A stretch of 64,000 bases of DNA from Yeosuana aquiaggeris (GCF_044003965.1 NZ_JBAWKC010000001.1:248001-312000), one strand, 5' to 3'; shown: positions 19,596-27,430, counted from the first letter of the stretch. The notes: generated from the letters alone by a model not told the origin. Numbers and translations: made by a program.

Positions 19596-19997
19596 ATGAA
19601 TAAAATTGAACACATAGGAATTGCCGTTAAAAACATAGAGTCATCAAACCTTTTGTTTGCTAAACTTTTTGGTAAAGCACATTATAAAACGGAAGCTGTT
19701 ATAAGTGAAGGAGTTAAAACCTCCTTTTTTAAGGTTGGACCTAATAAGATTGAATTACTGGAAGCAACAAATCCAGAAAGCCCTATTGCTAAATTTATTG
19801 AGAAAAAAGGCGAGGGTATTCACCATATTGCTTTTGATGTAGAGGATATTGAAAAAGAAGTAAAAAGATTGGTGAATGAAGGGTTTGTAGTTCTTAATGA
19901 AATACCCAAAAAAGGAGCTGATAATAAACTAGTTGTCTTTTTGCATCCAAAAACCACCAATGGAGTGCTCATTGAGCTTTGTCAAGAAATCATTTAA
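19596..19997 (+). CDS. mce: Methylmalonyl-CoA epimerase
   Basis: This enzyme interconverts the (R) and (S) forms of methylmalonyl-CoA, linking propionate and succinyl-CoA metabolism. The 133-residue protein has the vicinal-oxygen-chelate fold with metal ligands in KIEHIGIAV (His), KIELLEATNP (Glu), GIHHIAFDVED (His) and GVLIELCQ (Glu). A longer frame begins at 19560, but ATG at 19596 gives the canonical MNKIEHIGIAVKN start and fits the promoter motif at 19550. No mutase gene is adjacent. Confidence 0.9.
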   Translation: MNKIEHIGIAVKNIESSNLLFAKLFGKAHYKTEAVISEGVKTSFFKVGPNKIELLEATNPESPIAKFIEKKGEGIHHIAFDVEDIEKEVKRLVNEGFVVLNEIPKKGADNKLVVFLHPKTTNGVLIELCQEII

Positions 19998-20052
19998 ACA
20001 AATAAATTTCTTGTAGAGTTATAAAATAAGTATTAAATTCGCAGCCAATTTC

Positions 20053-20126
20053 GGTCCTATAGCTCAGTTGGTTAGAGCACCTGACTCATAATCAGGTGGT
20101 CCCTGGTTCGAGCCCAGGTGGGACCA
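20053..20126 (+). tRNA. tRNA with CAT anticodon (elongator Met or Ile2)
   Basis: A full cloverleaf is visible. The acceptor GGTCCTA pairs with TGGGACC, the D-arm is AGCTCAGTTGGTTAGAGC, the anticodon arm is CCTGA-CTCATAA-TCAGG, and the T-arm is CCTGG-TTCGAGC-CCAGG. The discriminator is A and CCA is not encoded. A CAT anticodon can belong to elongator methionine tRNA or to isoleucine tRNA that is lysidine-modified. The two cannot be separated here with certainty. Confidence 0.93.
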
Positions 20127-20128
20127 CT

Positions 20129-20167
20129 AAAAACCCTGAATAACGTTTGTTCTTTGGGGTTTTTTTA
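20129..20167 (+). terminator. Terminator after the CAT tRNA
   Basis: AAAAACCC (20129-20136) pairs with GGGTTTTT (20157-20164) and runs into a T-tract. It directly follows the tRNA and precedes the regulator gene at 20229. Confidence 0.65.
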
Positions 20168-20228
20168 TTTTCAAAATATAAAGCTTTCAAAAAAGCTAAA
20201 TTATATTTGTTCAAATAAACTTTTTTTT

Positions 20229-20789
20229 GTGAGTATTCTTAAATCCATACGAGAACAAGAAGGTTATACCCAGACTGATTTAGCCACCAAAACCGGCCTG
20301 TCTTTACGTACTATTCAGCGTTTAGAAAACACAAATAAAGTCCCTAAAGGTTATACCTTAAACGCTCTGGCAGAAGAATTCAATATGGAGCCATCGGCCT
20401 TACAGGCTAAATATCTAAATATAAAACGTTCTCGGGATTCTGAAATTACAACAATCAAGATGATAAATTTATCGGTCTTATCCTTTCTTGGAATTCCATT
20501 CGGAAATCTAATTTTCCCTATTATTATCTGGAGGAATAACCGCGATTCACAACTCGTAGACGAGGTAGGCCGACGGGTTGTTAATTTTCAAATTTTGTTC
20601 ACATTGTTCCTATGTCTATTACTCATCTTAATACCATTTACCGTTGCAAAACTATTACCTGGTATTCCAATAATGTTGATTGCATTGCTTTTTGCCTACC
20701 TTTTTAATATCGTGGTGATCATCCGTACTGCCATAAAGATTCAACATCAGGATTTGGATTTTTTAAACTTCCCTTTTCGTCTTATTTAG
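20229..20789 (+). CDS. XRE-type helix-turn-helix protein with DUF4870-like membrane domain
   Basis: GTG at 20229 is chosen as the start because the longer frame from 20118 would overlap the tRNA and its terminator. The 186-residue product opens MSILKSIREQEGYTQTDLAT, a classic XRE helix-turn-helix over residues 1-55 (SLRTIQRLENTNKVPKG). Three or so membrane helices follow at about 85-175, ending in LDFLNFPFRLI as in DUF4870 proteins. It is probably a membrane-tethered regulator or small sensor; its targets are unknown. Flavobacteria often carry this fusion. Confidence 0.75.
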   Translation: MSILKSIREQEGYTQTDLATKTGLSLRTIQRLENTNKVPKGYTLNALAEEFNMEPSALQAKYLNIKRSRDSEITTIKMINLSVLSFLGIPFGNLIFPIIIWRNNRDSQLVDEVGRRVVNFQILFTLFLCLLLILIPFTVAKLLPGIPIMLIALLFAYLFNIVVIIRTAIKIQHQDLDFLNFPFRLI

Positions 20790-20908
20790 ACCTAAAACTG
20801 AAATTGTCGTAAAAATGGCGGCATGAAAACCCGCTATATTACTGAGATTCCTTATTTCTTTGCCTCATGAAATTATATTAAATATTTATTCAAAAATTTT
20901 AAATTATC

Positions 20909-21898
20909 ATGAAAAAAATTATCGGTTACAGTTTATTAAGCCTTTTAGCTCTTGTATTAATTCTTGGGATTTATGGCATTAGAAAATTCAATAACAAGTA
21001 TTTTAAAGAAAGTCCGGCGTATTTAGAACTCAGTCATGAATCTCAACCCATGGATTTTAATTGGACTCATCAGAAAGTGGATGAAGGACACATCGAATAT
21101 CAGTCAGGTTTTTTAATACCTGTCCAGATTGGCAGCCTTCAACACAATCTGAATATGCAATTTGATACAGGTGCACCTGACTCTTTCTTCTATGAAAAAG
21201 ATCTTATTTCTTTGAGAAATTTGGGCTATGATATTGAGGAAGTTCAGAAGGATGGATTTCGATTTGTGAAATCCATTAAATTAAATTTGGGGGGTAAGCC
21301 CGTTACCTTATCAATGGTAAAGATATACCCGAACTATGGGAATAGCTTTTCGGCTGAATTTAACCCAAAAACCAACATTGTAATTGGCACTATTGGTAGT
21401 GATATTCTTGTAGATCGGATCACGTCAATTGATTTTAAGAATAAAACCATACAGTTTTTTGAAGAGCGTCCTGAATGGATGCAGGATCTCAATGGATTCC
21501 AAACTTTTGATTTTCCAGGACGTCGTGTCATGCTACCCGCTATAGTTGATGGAAAGGAGTATGAGTTTTTGTACGATTCTGGATGTTCAGCCTTTGGTTT
21601 AATCACGACCAAAAACCGTTTTGAAAAATATACAGATATAGCTACTCCAGTAAAAAGGTTTGGGGCTAAAAGTTGGGAGGATAAATTCTACATTAACAGT
21701 AAAGCCAGCGATTATCCGCTTACCATTGGAGGTGCTCAACTACGTATGAATCGCGTTTCATGTGTAGACATGTATGCCTTCCTTCAGCCTTTAGTAACCC
21801 CATTTACCCGAATTGGTGGTTGGATGGGCAATCAAGCTATTAATGAAAGTCTCCTCATTCTTGACACAAAAACCAAGGAATTTTTGATCACAATTTAG
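20909..21898 (+). CDS. Membrane-anchored retropepsin-like aspartyl protease
   Basis: This 329-residue protein has one N-terminal hydrophobic anchor (IIGYSLLSLLALVLILGIYG) and two aspartyl-protease-like half sites: MQFDTGAPDSFF near residue 90 and FLYDSGCSAFGL near residue 222. Each DTG/DSG triplet could supply one catalytic aspartate, so the chain may fold as a two-lobed pepsin-like unit. The bulk should face the periplasm. It is convergent with the tiny PspC-like gene, with a large hairpin between them. Activity is inferred from the two motifs only. Confidence 0.7.
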   Translation: MKKIIGYSLLSLLALVLILGIYGIRKFNNKYFKESPAYLELSHESQPMDFNWTHQKVDEGHIEYQSGFLIPVQIGSLQHNLNMQFDTGAPDSFFYEKDLISLRNLGYDIEEVQKDGFRFVKSIKLNLGGKPVTLSMVKIYPNYGNSFSAEFNPKTNIVIGTIGSDILVDRITSIDFKNKTIQFFEERPEWMQDLNGFQTFDFPGRRVMLPAIVDGKEYEFLYDSGCSAFGLITTKNRFEKYTDIATPVKRFGAKSWEDKFYINSKASDYPLTIGGAQLRMNRVSCVDMYAFLQPLVTPFTRIGGWMGNQAINESLLILDTKTKEFLITI

Positions 21899-21915
21899 AT
21901 GATTGATATGATTGT

Positions 21916-21979
21916 AACCGATCCAGATGCCTGAACCCTTCATAGCTTGCTATGAATATCAGGTGTCTGGTTATTGGTT
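21916..21979. other. Long composite hairpin between convergent genes
   Basis: The outer arms AACCGATCCAGA and TCTGGTTATTGGTT pair with one bulge. The next arms CCTGA/TCAGG continue the stem, and the tip is TTCATAGC-TT-GCTATGAA, an 8-bp perfect hairpin. The whole 64 bases could fold as one rod. It may be a bidirectional terminator, but it lacks a clean T-tract on either side; a REP-like or recombination hairpin is an alternative. Confidence 0.5.
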
Positions 21980-21994
21980 AGCTTCCCTTTTTTC

Positions 21995-22144
21995 TTATTT
22001 TGAAAACATTTTAACTATCCACAAAATTAAATAAAGCCCAATACCAACTCCAAAGAATAATACTGATAATACAAAAGCAATACGGATATGAGAAGTATTC
22101 CACCCTAATTTACCGCTTAGCCATTCTGAAACTCCTAAAATCAT
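21995..22144 (-). CDS. 49-residue PspC-like small membrane protein
   Basis: ATG at 22144 opens a 49-codon frame beginning MILGVSEWLSGKLGWNTSHI. This is followed by RIAFVLSVLFFGVGIGLYLI and LWIVKMFSK. The order (short amphipathic start, an N/S-H-I-R-I-A-F turn, one membrane helix, then YLILW) matches the PspC domain in miniature. PspC proteins take part in envelope stress responses; this may be a stand-alone domain. It is convergent with the aspartyl protease gene. The small size makes the call moderate. Confidence 0.6.
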   Translation of the reverse strand: MILGVSEWLSGKLGWNTSHIRIAFVLSVLFFGVGIGLYLILWIVKMFSK

Positions 22145-22180
22145 AATCTTATTTTAATTAGAAATCAAATATAAACAATT

Positions 22181-22280
22181 AAGGTTGTCCTATGATGCAG
22201 AACATAACACTATAACAGAAGTAAGAAGTTTTAAATATGGTCATAGTCTTGATAAGTATGCTCCTCAAATTGATTGTTAA
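22181..22280 (+). pseudogene. Eroded copy 1 of a repeated small gene (C-terminal end)
   Basis: From 22191 the frame reads YDAEHNTITEVRSFKYGHS then LDKYAPQIDC and a stop. The preceding AAGGTTGTC matches the VV codons of the copy at 25.3 kb but is one base out of frame. No start codon exists. It is the same small protein family as the pieces near 24.45, 25.4, 27.4 and 29.5 kb. Confidence 0.6.
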
Positions 22281-22395
22281 TCTTTTCTGATTCAGTTAAA
22301 TTTGTTTATCCCCCTACTAAAATTTATAATGACATTAATCATTTCCTATTCTTTGAGTAATATCTAATATTATAAGAACTAAAAGCTAATGTATT

Positions 22396-22887
22396 ATGAA
22401 AAGTTTAAAATTAGCCGCTATTGTCTTATTATTTGGCATTGCAGCATTTTCACAAAATTTTAATGCAGGGATTAGTGCCGGATTACCCACAGGAGAAACA
22501 AGAGAACATTTCTCATATAATCTTACAGCAGAAGTAAACTGCCTATGGAAACTATCTAAAATTTTTGATGCCGGAATTATAACTGGGTATTCCCATTATT
22601 TTGAAAATGAAACAGGTGACCAAGCTTATGGTTATATTTCTTTCTTGCCTATAGCAGCTGCTACCCGGTTTAATTTGTCTAAAAGATTTATTATAGGACT
22701 TGATGTTGGTGGCACAATTGGAATTGGTGGAATTGGTATAAATGAAGGGCTTTATTTCGTGCCAAAATTACAATATAGTATTAAAGATTCTATAGATTTA
22801 GTAATTGCTCAGCGTTCTTTGGTGTATGATGTAGTTTTTGGAGGGTCTAGAGATGTAGTTTCAATTGGTTTAGAGTTTAGATTATAA
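22396..22887 (+). CDS. Secreted or outer-membrane beta-barrel-like protein, unknown function
   Basis: The 163-residue product has a signal peptide (MKSLKLAAIVLLFGIAAFSQ) and then alternating hydrophobic/polar strands rich in glycine and aromatics, ending in VVSIGLEFRL, a typical outer-membrane barrel end. About eight strands fit the length. No specific family was recognised. It stands alone, preceded by the eroded copy 1 fragment and followed by one of the two covarying hairpin repeats. Confidence 0.7.
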   Translation: MKSLKLAAIVLLFGIAAFSQNFNAGISAGLPTGETREHFSYNLTAEVNCLWKLSKIFDAGIITGYSHYFENETGDQAYGYISFLPIAAATRFNLSKRFIIGLDVGGTIGIGGIGINEGLYFVPKLQYSIKDSIDLVIAQRSLVYDVVFGGSRDVVSIGLEFRL

Positions 22888-23004
22888 TAGCTCTTCTTAC
22901 CTGTTAAGCATAGGATTCCACCTTCAATAAACACCCCTAGGTGTATAAAACAACACCTTATAACCCCACTTATTAGCATTATTTAAATACCAAAGCTATG
23001 TTTA

Positions 23005-23105
23005 CATAACGCCATTATGTAAAATAGCCGCTCTCCAACGTTCTTAATAGCACTTTACAATTTCTACCAAAATTGTAAAGTGCTATTTTTCTTCCTGTAT
23101 GAGTA
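23005..23105 (+). repeat. Hairpin repeat element, copy 1
   Basis: About 100 bases from CATAAC to ATGAGTA align with the copy at 24017-24123. The core AATAGCACTTTACAATTT (23046-23063) pairs perfectly over 18 bp with 23070-23087 around a CTACCA loop. The conserved left flank is GCTCTCCAACG and the right flank is TCCTG.ATGAGTA. The stem is followed by T-rich sequence, so it could act as a terminator. The conserved flanks suggest more than that. Confidence 0.75.
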
Positions 23106-23411
23106 ATGTATTTAAAAACTTATTGTCATAAATCTTTTAAATACTTTTCACCTACATTATGTTGCCTCATTCTTTTCGAGGTATTAGAATCTAATAAAAC
23201 TTAATTAATTTTATTTACTCAAAGAAAGGGCTAATTTCAAAAAAGGTTTTCTATTTATGTGATTAAATTTAAAGATAATTTCGGCTGAATTTTAATAATT
23301 TAATTGGATTATGTGGAGAAAAAACACCCTTTTAGCTAAAAAATATTGTTAGAGGATTACTTTCCCGAATTTTTAGTTTTAATTTATCAATCACTAAAAA
23401 CTTTTTACATT

Positions 23412-24002
23412 ATGAAAAAAGCATTAATATTTTTTACCTTTTCATTATTATTCCTTTTCGGTTGTAGCAATGAAGAAATTGTAACAAGTGAGGAATTGCA
23501 ATCTAATGACACAAAAAAAGAATTCCTTAGTAATAAAGAATTCCTTAGTAAGATTAACTCAAACGATAAAGGTATTATACATCAAGTTATAGCTGGTGGA
23601 AATGACATTTGTGAAGCATTGGGTGGAGAACCTGGATGTGATAAAAACTATTCATTAGTTGCAATTATGCATGCTGATGGAACTGTAGAAGGACAGCTAA
23701 TTGATATGTGGCCAGATGAATATGGAGGAATACATGTAGAAATAACTTGTATGATTGTTGAAGGAAATATGGCAAAAGTAGGAGGCATTGTTAAAAAAGG
23801 AAGATGGGGTGAAATTGACATAACTGGTAGGTCCTTGGTAGTATTCTTAAAAGACAATGGGACTTCCAATATAGATACATCTGACCAAATAGCCTTTTTA
23901 CCGATTAACAGACTTTATAATTTATGTGATTTCATAGAAGAAATGCCATTTGATCCTCGTAATTATTACGATTTAACAAAAGGTCAGATTAGTATTAGAT
24001 AA
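23412..24002 (+). CDS. Lipoprotein of unknown function
   Basis: ATG at 23412 is preferred over the longer frame because it begins a clean lipoprotein signal: MKKALIFFTFSLLFLFGCSN with the lipobox LFGC. The mature part (about 178 residues) has a duplicated NKEFLSK motif near residues 42-52 and a cysteine pair in CEALGGEPGCDK. The downstream half is beta-rich (VEITCMIVEGNMAKVGGIV). No family was recognised. It should sit in the outer membrane or periplasm. The second hairpin repeat starts 15 bases after the stop. Confidence 0.7.
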   Translation: MKKALIFFTFSLLFLFGCSNEEIVTSEELQSNDTKKEFLSNKEFLSKINSNDKGIIHQVIAGGNDICEALGGEPGCDKNYSLVAIMHADGTVEGQLIDMWPDEYGGIHVEITCMIVEGNMAKVGGIVKKGRWGEIDITGRSLVVFLKDNGTSNIDTSDQIAFLPINRLYNLCDFIEEMPFDPRNYYDLTKGQISIR

Positions 24003-24016
24003 TGATATTATTGTTT

Positions 24017-24123
24017 CATAACAACACATTATGCTAAAATAGCTGCTCTCCAACGCTCTAAATAGCTCTTTACATTTTTCTGATAAAAATGTAAAGAGCT
24101 ATTCTTTTCTCCCTGCATGAGTA
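24017..24123 (+). repeat. Hairpin repeat element, copy 2
   Basis: AATAGCTCTTTACATTTTT (24061-24079) pairs perfectly over 19 bp with 24085-24103 around CTGAT. Against copy 1 the stem differs at CAC to CTC, with GTG to GAG on the other arm, and in the AATTT block with matching changes opposite. Pairing is thus kept despite base changes. The flanks GCTCTCCAACGCTCT and CCCTGCATGAGTA are shared. Confidence 0.75.
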
Positions 24124-24293
24124 GCTTAATATTTTTAAAAAAATACGCTACACATTCACGTGTTTATCAAACCTTAAGAAGGTCATGTAATCTTTCTAAA
24201 GGAGTTTTATCTCCAAATATTCAAACGAATTTCTAATTTTAAATCATTATTTTTGATTTTATAAACAAAACTTAATTTATTAACTAGGTTGAG

Positions 24294-24319
24294 GTTTGCA
24301 CATTGTTTGCACAAACAAT
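24294..24319. repeat. Direct repeat GTTTGCAC with overlapping palindrome
   Basis: GTTTGCAC occurs at 24294-24301 and 24305-24312. Overlapping the second copy is ATTGTTTG-CA-CAAACAAT (24302-24319), an inverted repeat with 8-bp arms. It lies 24 bases before a broken tRNA-Arg. It could be a remnant of a recombinase arm or attachment site, but this is inference. Confidence 0.4.
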
Positions 24320-24342
24320 CTTTAGGATTAAAAATGCTAATA

Positions 24343-24392
24343 AACATCGTAGCTCAGCTGGATAGAGTATCTGCCTTCTAGGCAGACGTCCA
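24343..24392 (+). pseudogene. Truncated tRNA-Arg (TCT anticodon)
   Basis: CATCGTAGCTCAGCTGGATA begins a D-arm, followed by a perfect anticodon arm TCTGC-CTTCTAG-GCAGA with anticodon TCT. After GACGTCC the sequence diverges: no T-arm or 3' acceptor strand is present. An AT-rich AACAA/TTGTT stretch near 24.4 kb may be the old terminator. The remnant is the 5' half of an arginine tRNA. Confidence 0.7.
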
Positions 24393-24449
24393 ATACTTTT
24401 AATAACAAAAAAAATTGTTTTTTGATTTTTAAATGTTAGTTAAAATTTC

Positions 24450-24488
24450 CGGCATAGTCTTGATACGTATGCTCCAAGACTTTATTAA
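24450..24488 (+). pseudogene. Eroded copy 2 of the repeated small gene (last 12 codons)
   Basis: The frame reads RHSLDTYAPRLY and a stop, matching the end GHSLDKYASRLD of the copy at 25.3-25.5 kb. Only this tail survives. Confidence 0.5.
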
Positions 24489-24568
24489 CCAATCTTTTTC
24501 AATTAATAAAATGAGTATATTAGACTACTTATAACAAGTTGTATTTCAACATGACCAACCGCTAACCA

Positions 24569-25297
24569 ATGATAAAATTCTTTAGAAAAATTAGACAAAA
24601 ATTACTCTCTGAAAATAAATTCAGTAAGTATCTGCTTTATGCTGTTGGCGAGATCTTGCTCGTCATTATTGGAATTCTCATCGCGCTTTCCATCAATAAT
24701 TGGAATGAACATAGAAAACTGAAAATTGAAGAACAGAGCTCACTTAAAGACCTTCGAGGTGAAGTGGCTTCCAATATAGAAGCGCTTGAACATGCCCTTA
24801 AGTTTCATCAGATATCGTATGAAACGGCTTTAAAATTCGGTAATCTGTTTGATAACAGAGCCGCTTTTGAAGTGATGCCAGACAGTGTATTTAGAGATGA
24901 ATTTTTCAAAATGGTGAACGCCAATACTTTTGACCCGAGACTCGGGATATTGAATTCATTGATTTCCTCAGGAAAGATCAATAATATCTCCAATAAAGAG
25001 CTGATGTACTCATTGTCTTCTTTAGAAGATCAAATAAAAGATGCATTGGAAGATCAGGAAAAAATCGATAACACATTTGACGATTATATCAGAAGTATAT
25101 ATATCAATACCAGTTCTATCGTTGATGGTAAAAATCAAGGATCGAATCATAAGGCTCGTTATGATAACTCTGAGTTTAGAATTATGGTTAAGCGTTTATT
25201 TTTGACTTATAGAGGAAACGGACTGATTGAAGAGCGCGAATTATTGGAAACTTTGAATCACATTCTGACACTAATTGATCAAGAAGTTGAAAAATAA
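24569..25297 (+). CDS. DUF6090 family membrane protein (paralogue 1)
   Basis: The 242-residue protein starts MIKFFRKIRQKLLSENKFSK and has one membrane helix (YAVGEILLVIIGILIALSIN, residues about 25-45) followed by NNWNEHRK and a long helical soluble domain. This N-terminal block is the family signature, shared almost unchanged with the genes at 29972 and 30870. The function of DUF6090 is unknown. GTTGTATTTCAACATGACC just upstream resembles the right boundary of the cassette-like spacers, and CGAAAGCACAACA just downstream resembles a left boundary. Confidence 0.85.
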   Translation: MIKFFRKIRQKLLSENKFSKYLLYAVGEILLVIIGILIALSINNWNEHRKLKIEEQSSLKDLRGEVASNIEALEHALKFHQISYETALKFGNLFDNRAAFEVMPDSVFRDEFFKMVNANTFDPRLGILNSLISSGKINNISNKELMYSLSSLEDQIKDALEDQEKIDNTFDDYIRSIYINTSSIVDGKNQGSNHKARYDNSEFRIMVKRLFLTYRGNGLIEERELLETLNHILTLIDQEVEK

Positions 25298-25324
25298 CGA
25301 AAGCACAACAATGAACTAAGCTAA

Positions 25325-25498
25325 AATCCAAGTGTTTTCTTACAAAACTACATTACTAAAAACATTCGCATTAACTGTTATGCCATAGATAAGTTCTTTG
25401 TTGAGGTTGTTTATGATGCTGAACATAACACCATAACAGAAGTAAGAAGTTTTAAATATGGGCATAGTCTGGATAAGTATGCTTCAAGACTTGATTAA
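25325..25498 (+). pseudogene. Eroded copy 3 of the repeated small gene (longest piece)
   Basis: An open frame of 57 codons without a start codon reads NPSVFLQNYITKNIRINCYA, then IDKFFVEVVYDAEHNTITEV and RSFKYGHSLDKYASRLD, then a stop. It is the reference for the family: the pieces near 22.2, 24.45 and 27.4 kb match its end and the piece near 29.5 kb matches its middle. The N-terminus appears lost. Confidence 0.6.
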
Positions 25499-25683
25499 TC
25501 AATTTATATTTACTAAATATTTAGATTTTTATAAGTATTGTAGACTAAATGTGGGCTAATATTAAAAATAAAAAATATAACTAATTGATCTACAGGCATT
25601 AAAATTTTATTAAGCGGAGAAAGAGGATCTTGAAGATAAGAGAATATAATTTTATTGGTAATCAATTATTTTTTTTGAAATGT

Positions 25684-25705
25684 AAAGGGGCATTTATGCC
25701 CCTTT
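25684..25705 (-). terminator. Bidirectional hairpin terminator
   Basis: AAAGGGGCA (25684-25692) pairs with TGCCCCTTT (25697-25705) around TTTA. It lies 47 bases beyond the stop of the minus-strand gene at 25752-26318. Confidence 0.65.
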
Positions 25706-25751
25706 TGATTACTATTTGATAATCATTAATTATATCCAAAATACCATGTTA

Positions 25752-26318
25752 TCATTTATTTTGAGTAAAAGATATGCGGTTATTAGAAGATATAATGTGG
25801 TTTTTTAATCCATATACAACTTTGTTGAGATGGTTTTGTAACTTTTCTAATGTTTCTTTCTTTTTAAGATTTATTTTTCCGTTGTTTCTAAAAAGATCTT
25901 CATAGTTAATAGAAACATTTTCCCATCCTCCTGAGTATAATGTTTCTGGAAAATGAACTTTAAAGTCATTAATTTCTATACAAATCTTATTGTCAAGACA
26001 TCGAAATGCTAGTTCATACTTTACATCATAATCATTTTTTAAAAGATGCATCTGATCCATGTATAAATCATCGACCGTAGAGACAAGAGTTATGACATTG
26101 TTGCATTCTTGTTCTCTAATAATATTATCGTCTAAATAAAAGTTAACACTTATCCAATCTTTAACTAATTCATAGTTATCTTCAGCCGATAAATTAGAAA
26201 TGTCTATAAAAACTTCTTTAGGAGGAAAAACAGGTGATTCAGCGCTAACTTCAAATTGATTTTGTGAAAATGTATAAGTACACATAAAAAGGGTGAAAAT
26301 TAATAAGTTGTGTTTCAT
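25752..26318 (-). CDS. Secreted protein, possibly DUF4468-like
   Basis: ATG at 26318 is preferred over an upstream in-frame ATG because it directly begins a signal peptide (MKHNLLIFTLFMCTYTFSQ). The 188-residue product has a segment YELVKDWISVNFYLDD followed by strands and a C-terminal helical part (LKKKETLEKLQNHLNKVVYG). The helix-strand order recalls DUF4468 proteins, small periplasmic domains of unknown role, but the match is weak. It is isolated and divergent from the Crp/Fnr regulator. Confidence 0.6.
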   Translation of the reverse strand: MKHNLLIFTLFMCTYTFSQNQFEVSAESPVFPPKEVFIDISNLSAEDNYELVKDWISVNFYLDDNIIREQECNNVITLVSTVDDLYMDQMHLLKNDYDVKYELAFRCLDNKICIEINDFKVHFPETLYSGGWENVSINYEDLFRNNGKINLKKKETLEKLQNHLNKVVYGLKNHIISSNNRISFTQNK

Positions 26319-26476
26319 GATAATAGTTTTTAAAATGTAAGACATATTTTGAAAATCAAATAAGCATTAAATCAGTAGCACGTATATTGTTAAAAGTCCC
26401 GCACTTAATTGAAATGAACACGAGTATTTGAGAGAAGAAAATTATTAAATCTTGGCAATATTTAAGGTGTTATAAA

Positions 26477-26492
26477 ACATATCAGAATATGT
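26477..26492. promoter_or_regulatory. Inverted repeat in the divergent intergenic region
   Basis: ACATAT-CAGA-ATATGT is flanked by two direct copies of GTTATAAAA. It lies in the 340-base gap between the secreted-protein gene and the Crp/Fnr gene and could be an operator or promoter element. Nothing else in that gap was recognisable. Confidence 0.3.
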
Positions 26493-26658
26493 TATAAAAT
26501 TTTATCTTCACAACATTTAATTATTTAAAACCAAAATTTTTTGTAACTTAATGAGTTATTAATCAATACTTCTATTGAAAGTATATTGCGTTAGAAGACC
26601 CATTTGTTAACATTATTTGTTTTGGGATAGTGTTTTTAGAAATTAAAATTCAATAATT

Positions 26659-27381
26659 GTGGATTCGACCTTCAATAAACCAAACATCAAATCTAAATGC
26701 ACGTCTTGTGATCTAAAAAACTTATTTGTTTTCCGTCATTTAAATGTTGAGGAATTAAGTTGCTTATCCGACCAAATGGATCAATTAAATTATGAACCGG
26801 GTGAGTTAATTTTCAAACAAGGTGCTTCCCCAATTGGGTTTATGTGTTTAAAAAAAGGTAAGGTCAAAATCACCCAATTAGATCATAATGGCAAAGAGCA
26901 GATTATTGATTTAAAATCACCACCAGACACTCTTGGTATACGTGCCTTGTCCACCAGTTCTAAATATCAATCTTCGGCTGTCGCATTGGACCATGTAAGC
27001 ATTTGTCTAATTCCCAATAAAGATTTTTATAACATATTGGATTACTGTCCAAGTGTATATAAGGAGTTATTCAGTTATATTGGAGAGCGTTTGGTTAGAG
27101 CTGATCAAAGGCTGGTGTCACTTACCCAAAAAACTCTCAGGGCGAGATTGGCTGATACCTTATTGCTATTACAAGGAAACATAGGAGAAGATTTTGATGG
27201 GTACATTGATATACCCTTAAAGCGATCAGAAATGGCACAACTGTCAAATATGACCACTTCGAATGTCATTCGCGCATTATCAGAATTTAAGCGTGATAAA
27301 CTAATTGATTGTAAGGACAGAAAGATTAAAATAATTGGCAAGAAGACACTATCTAATATTAGTAATTTTGACAAGTTTTAA
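26659..27381 (+). CDS. Crp/Fnr family transcriptional regulator
   Basis: The 240-residue protein has a cyclic-nucleotide-binding-like beta-roll (about residues 40-150, QLNYEPGELIFKQGASPIGF) and a C-terminal winged helix near 165-225 with PLKRSEMAQLSNMTTSNVIR as recognition region. The GTG start keeps N-terminal cysteines 14, 17 and 35, which with another cysteine near 75 could ligate a redox cofactor as in FNR. The spacing is not canonical FNR, so the signal is uncertain. Its targets may include its own promoter or the fasciclin gene downstream. Confidence 0.85.
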   Translation: MDSTFNKPNIKSKCTSCDLKNLFVFRHLNVEELSCLSDQMDQLNYEPGELIFKQGASPIGFMCLKKGKVKITQLDHNGKEQIIDLKSPPDTLGIRALSTSSKYQSSAVALDHVSICLIPNKDFYNILDYCPSVYKELFSYIGERLVRADQRLVSLTQKTLRARLADTLLLLQGNIGEDFDGYIDIPLKRSEMAQLSNMTTSNVIRALSEFKRDKLIDCKDRKIKIIGKKTLSNISNFDKF

Positions 27382-27430
27382 AATCACAGTCAAAAATATT
27401 TTGTGATAATCTTCAATATTTATATAATAA

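Noticed and set aside
20118..20228. Upstream extension of the XRE/DUF4870 gene starting inside the tRNA
   Set aside because: The extended frame would overlap the 3' end of the CAT tRNA and its terminator, and the added residues do not look like protein. GTG at 20229 starts exactly at the helix-turn-helix.
24294..24319. CTnDOT-type attachment core near GTTTGC
   Set aside because: The CTnDOT core needs GTA two bases before TTTGC. Neither GTTTGC copy has it, and no tyrosine recombinase gene is in the window.
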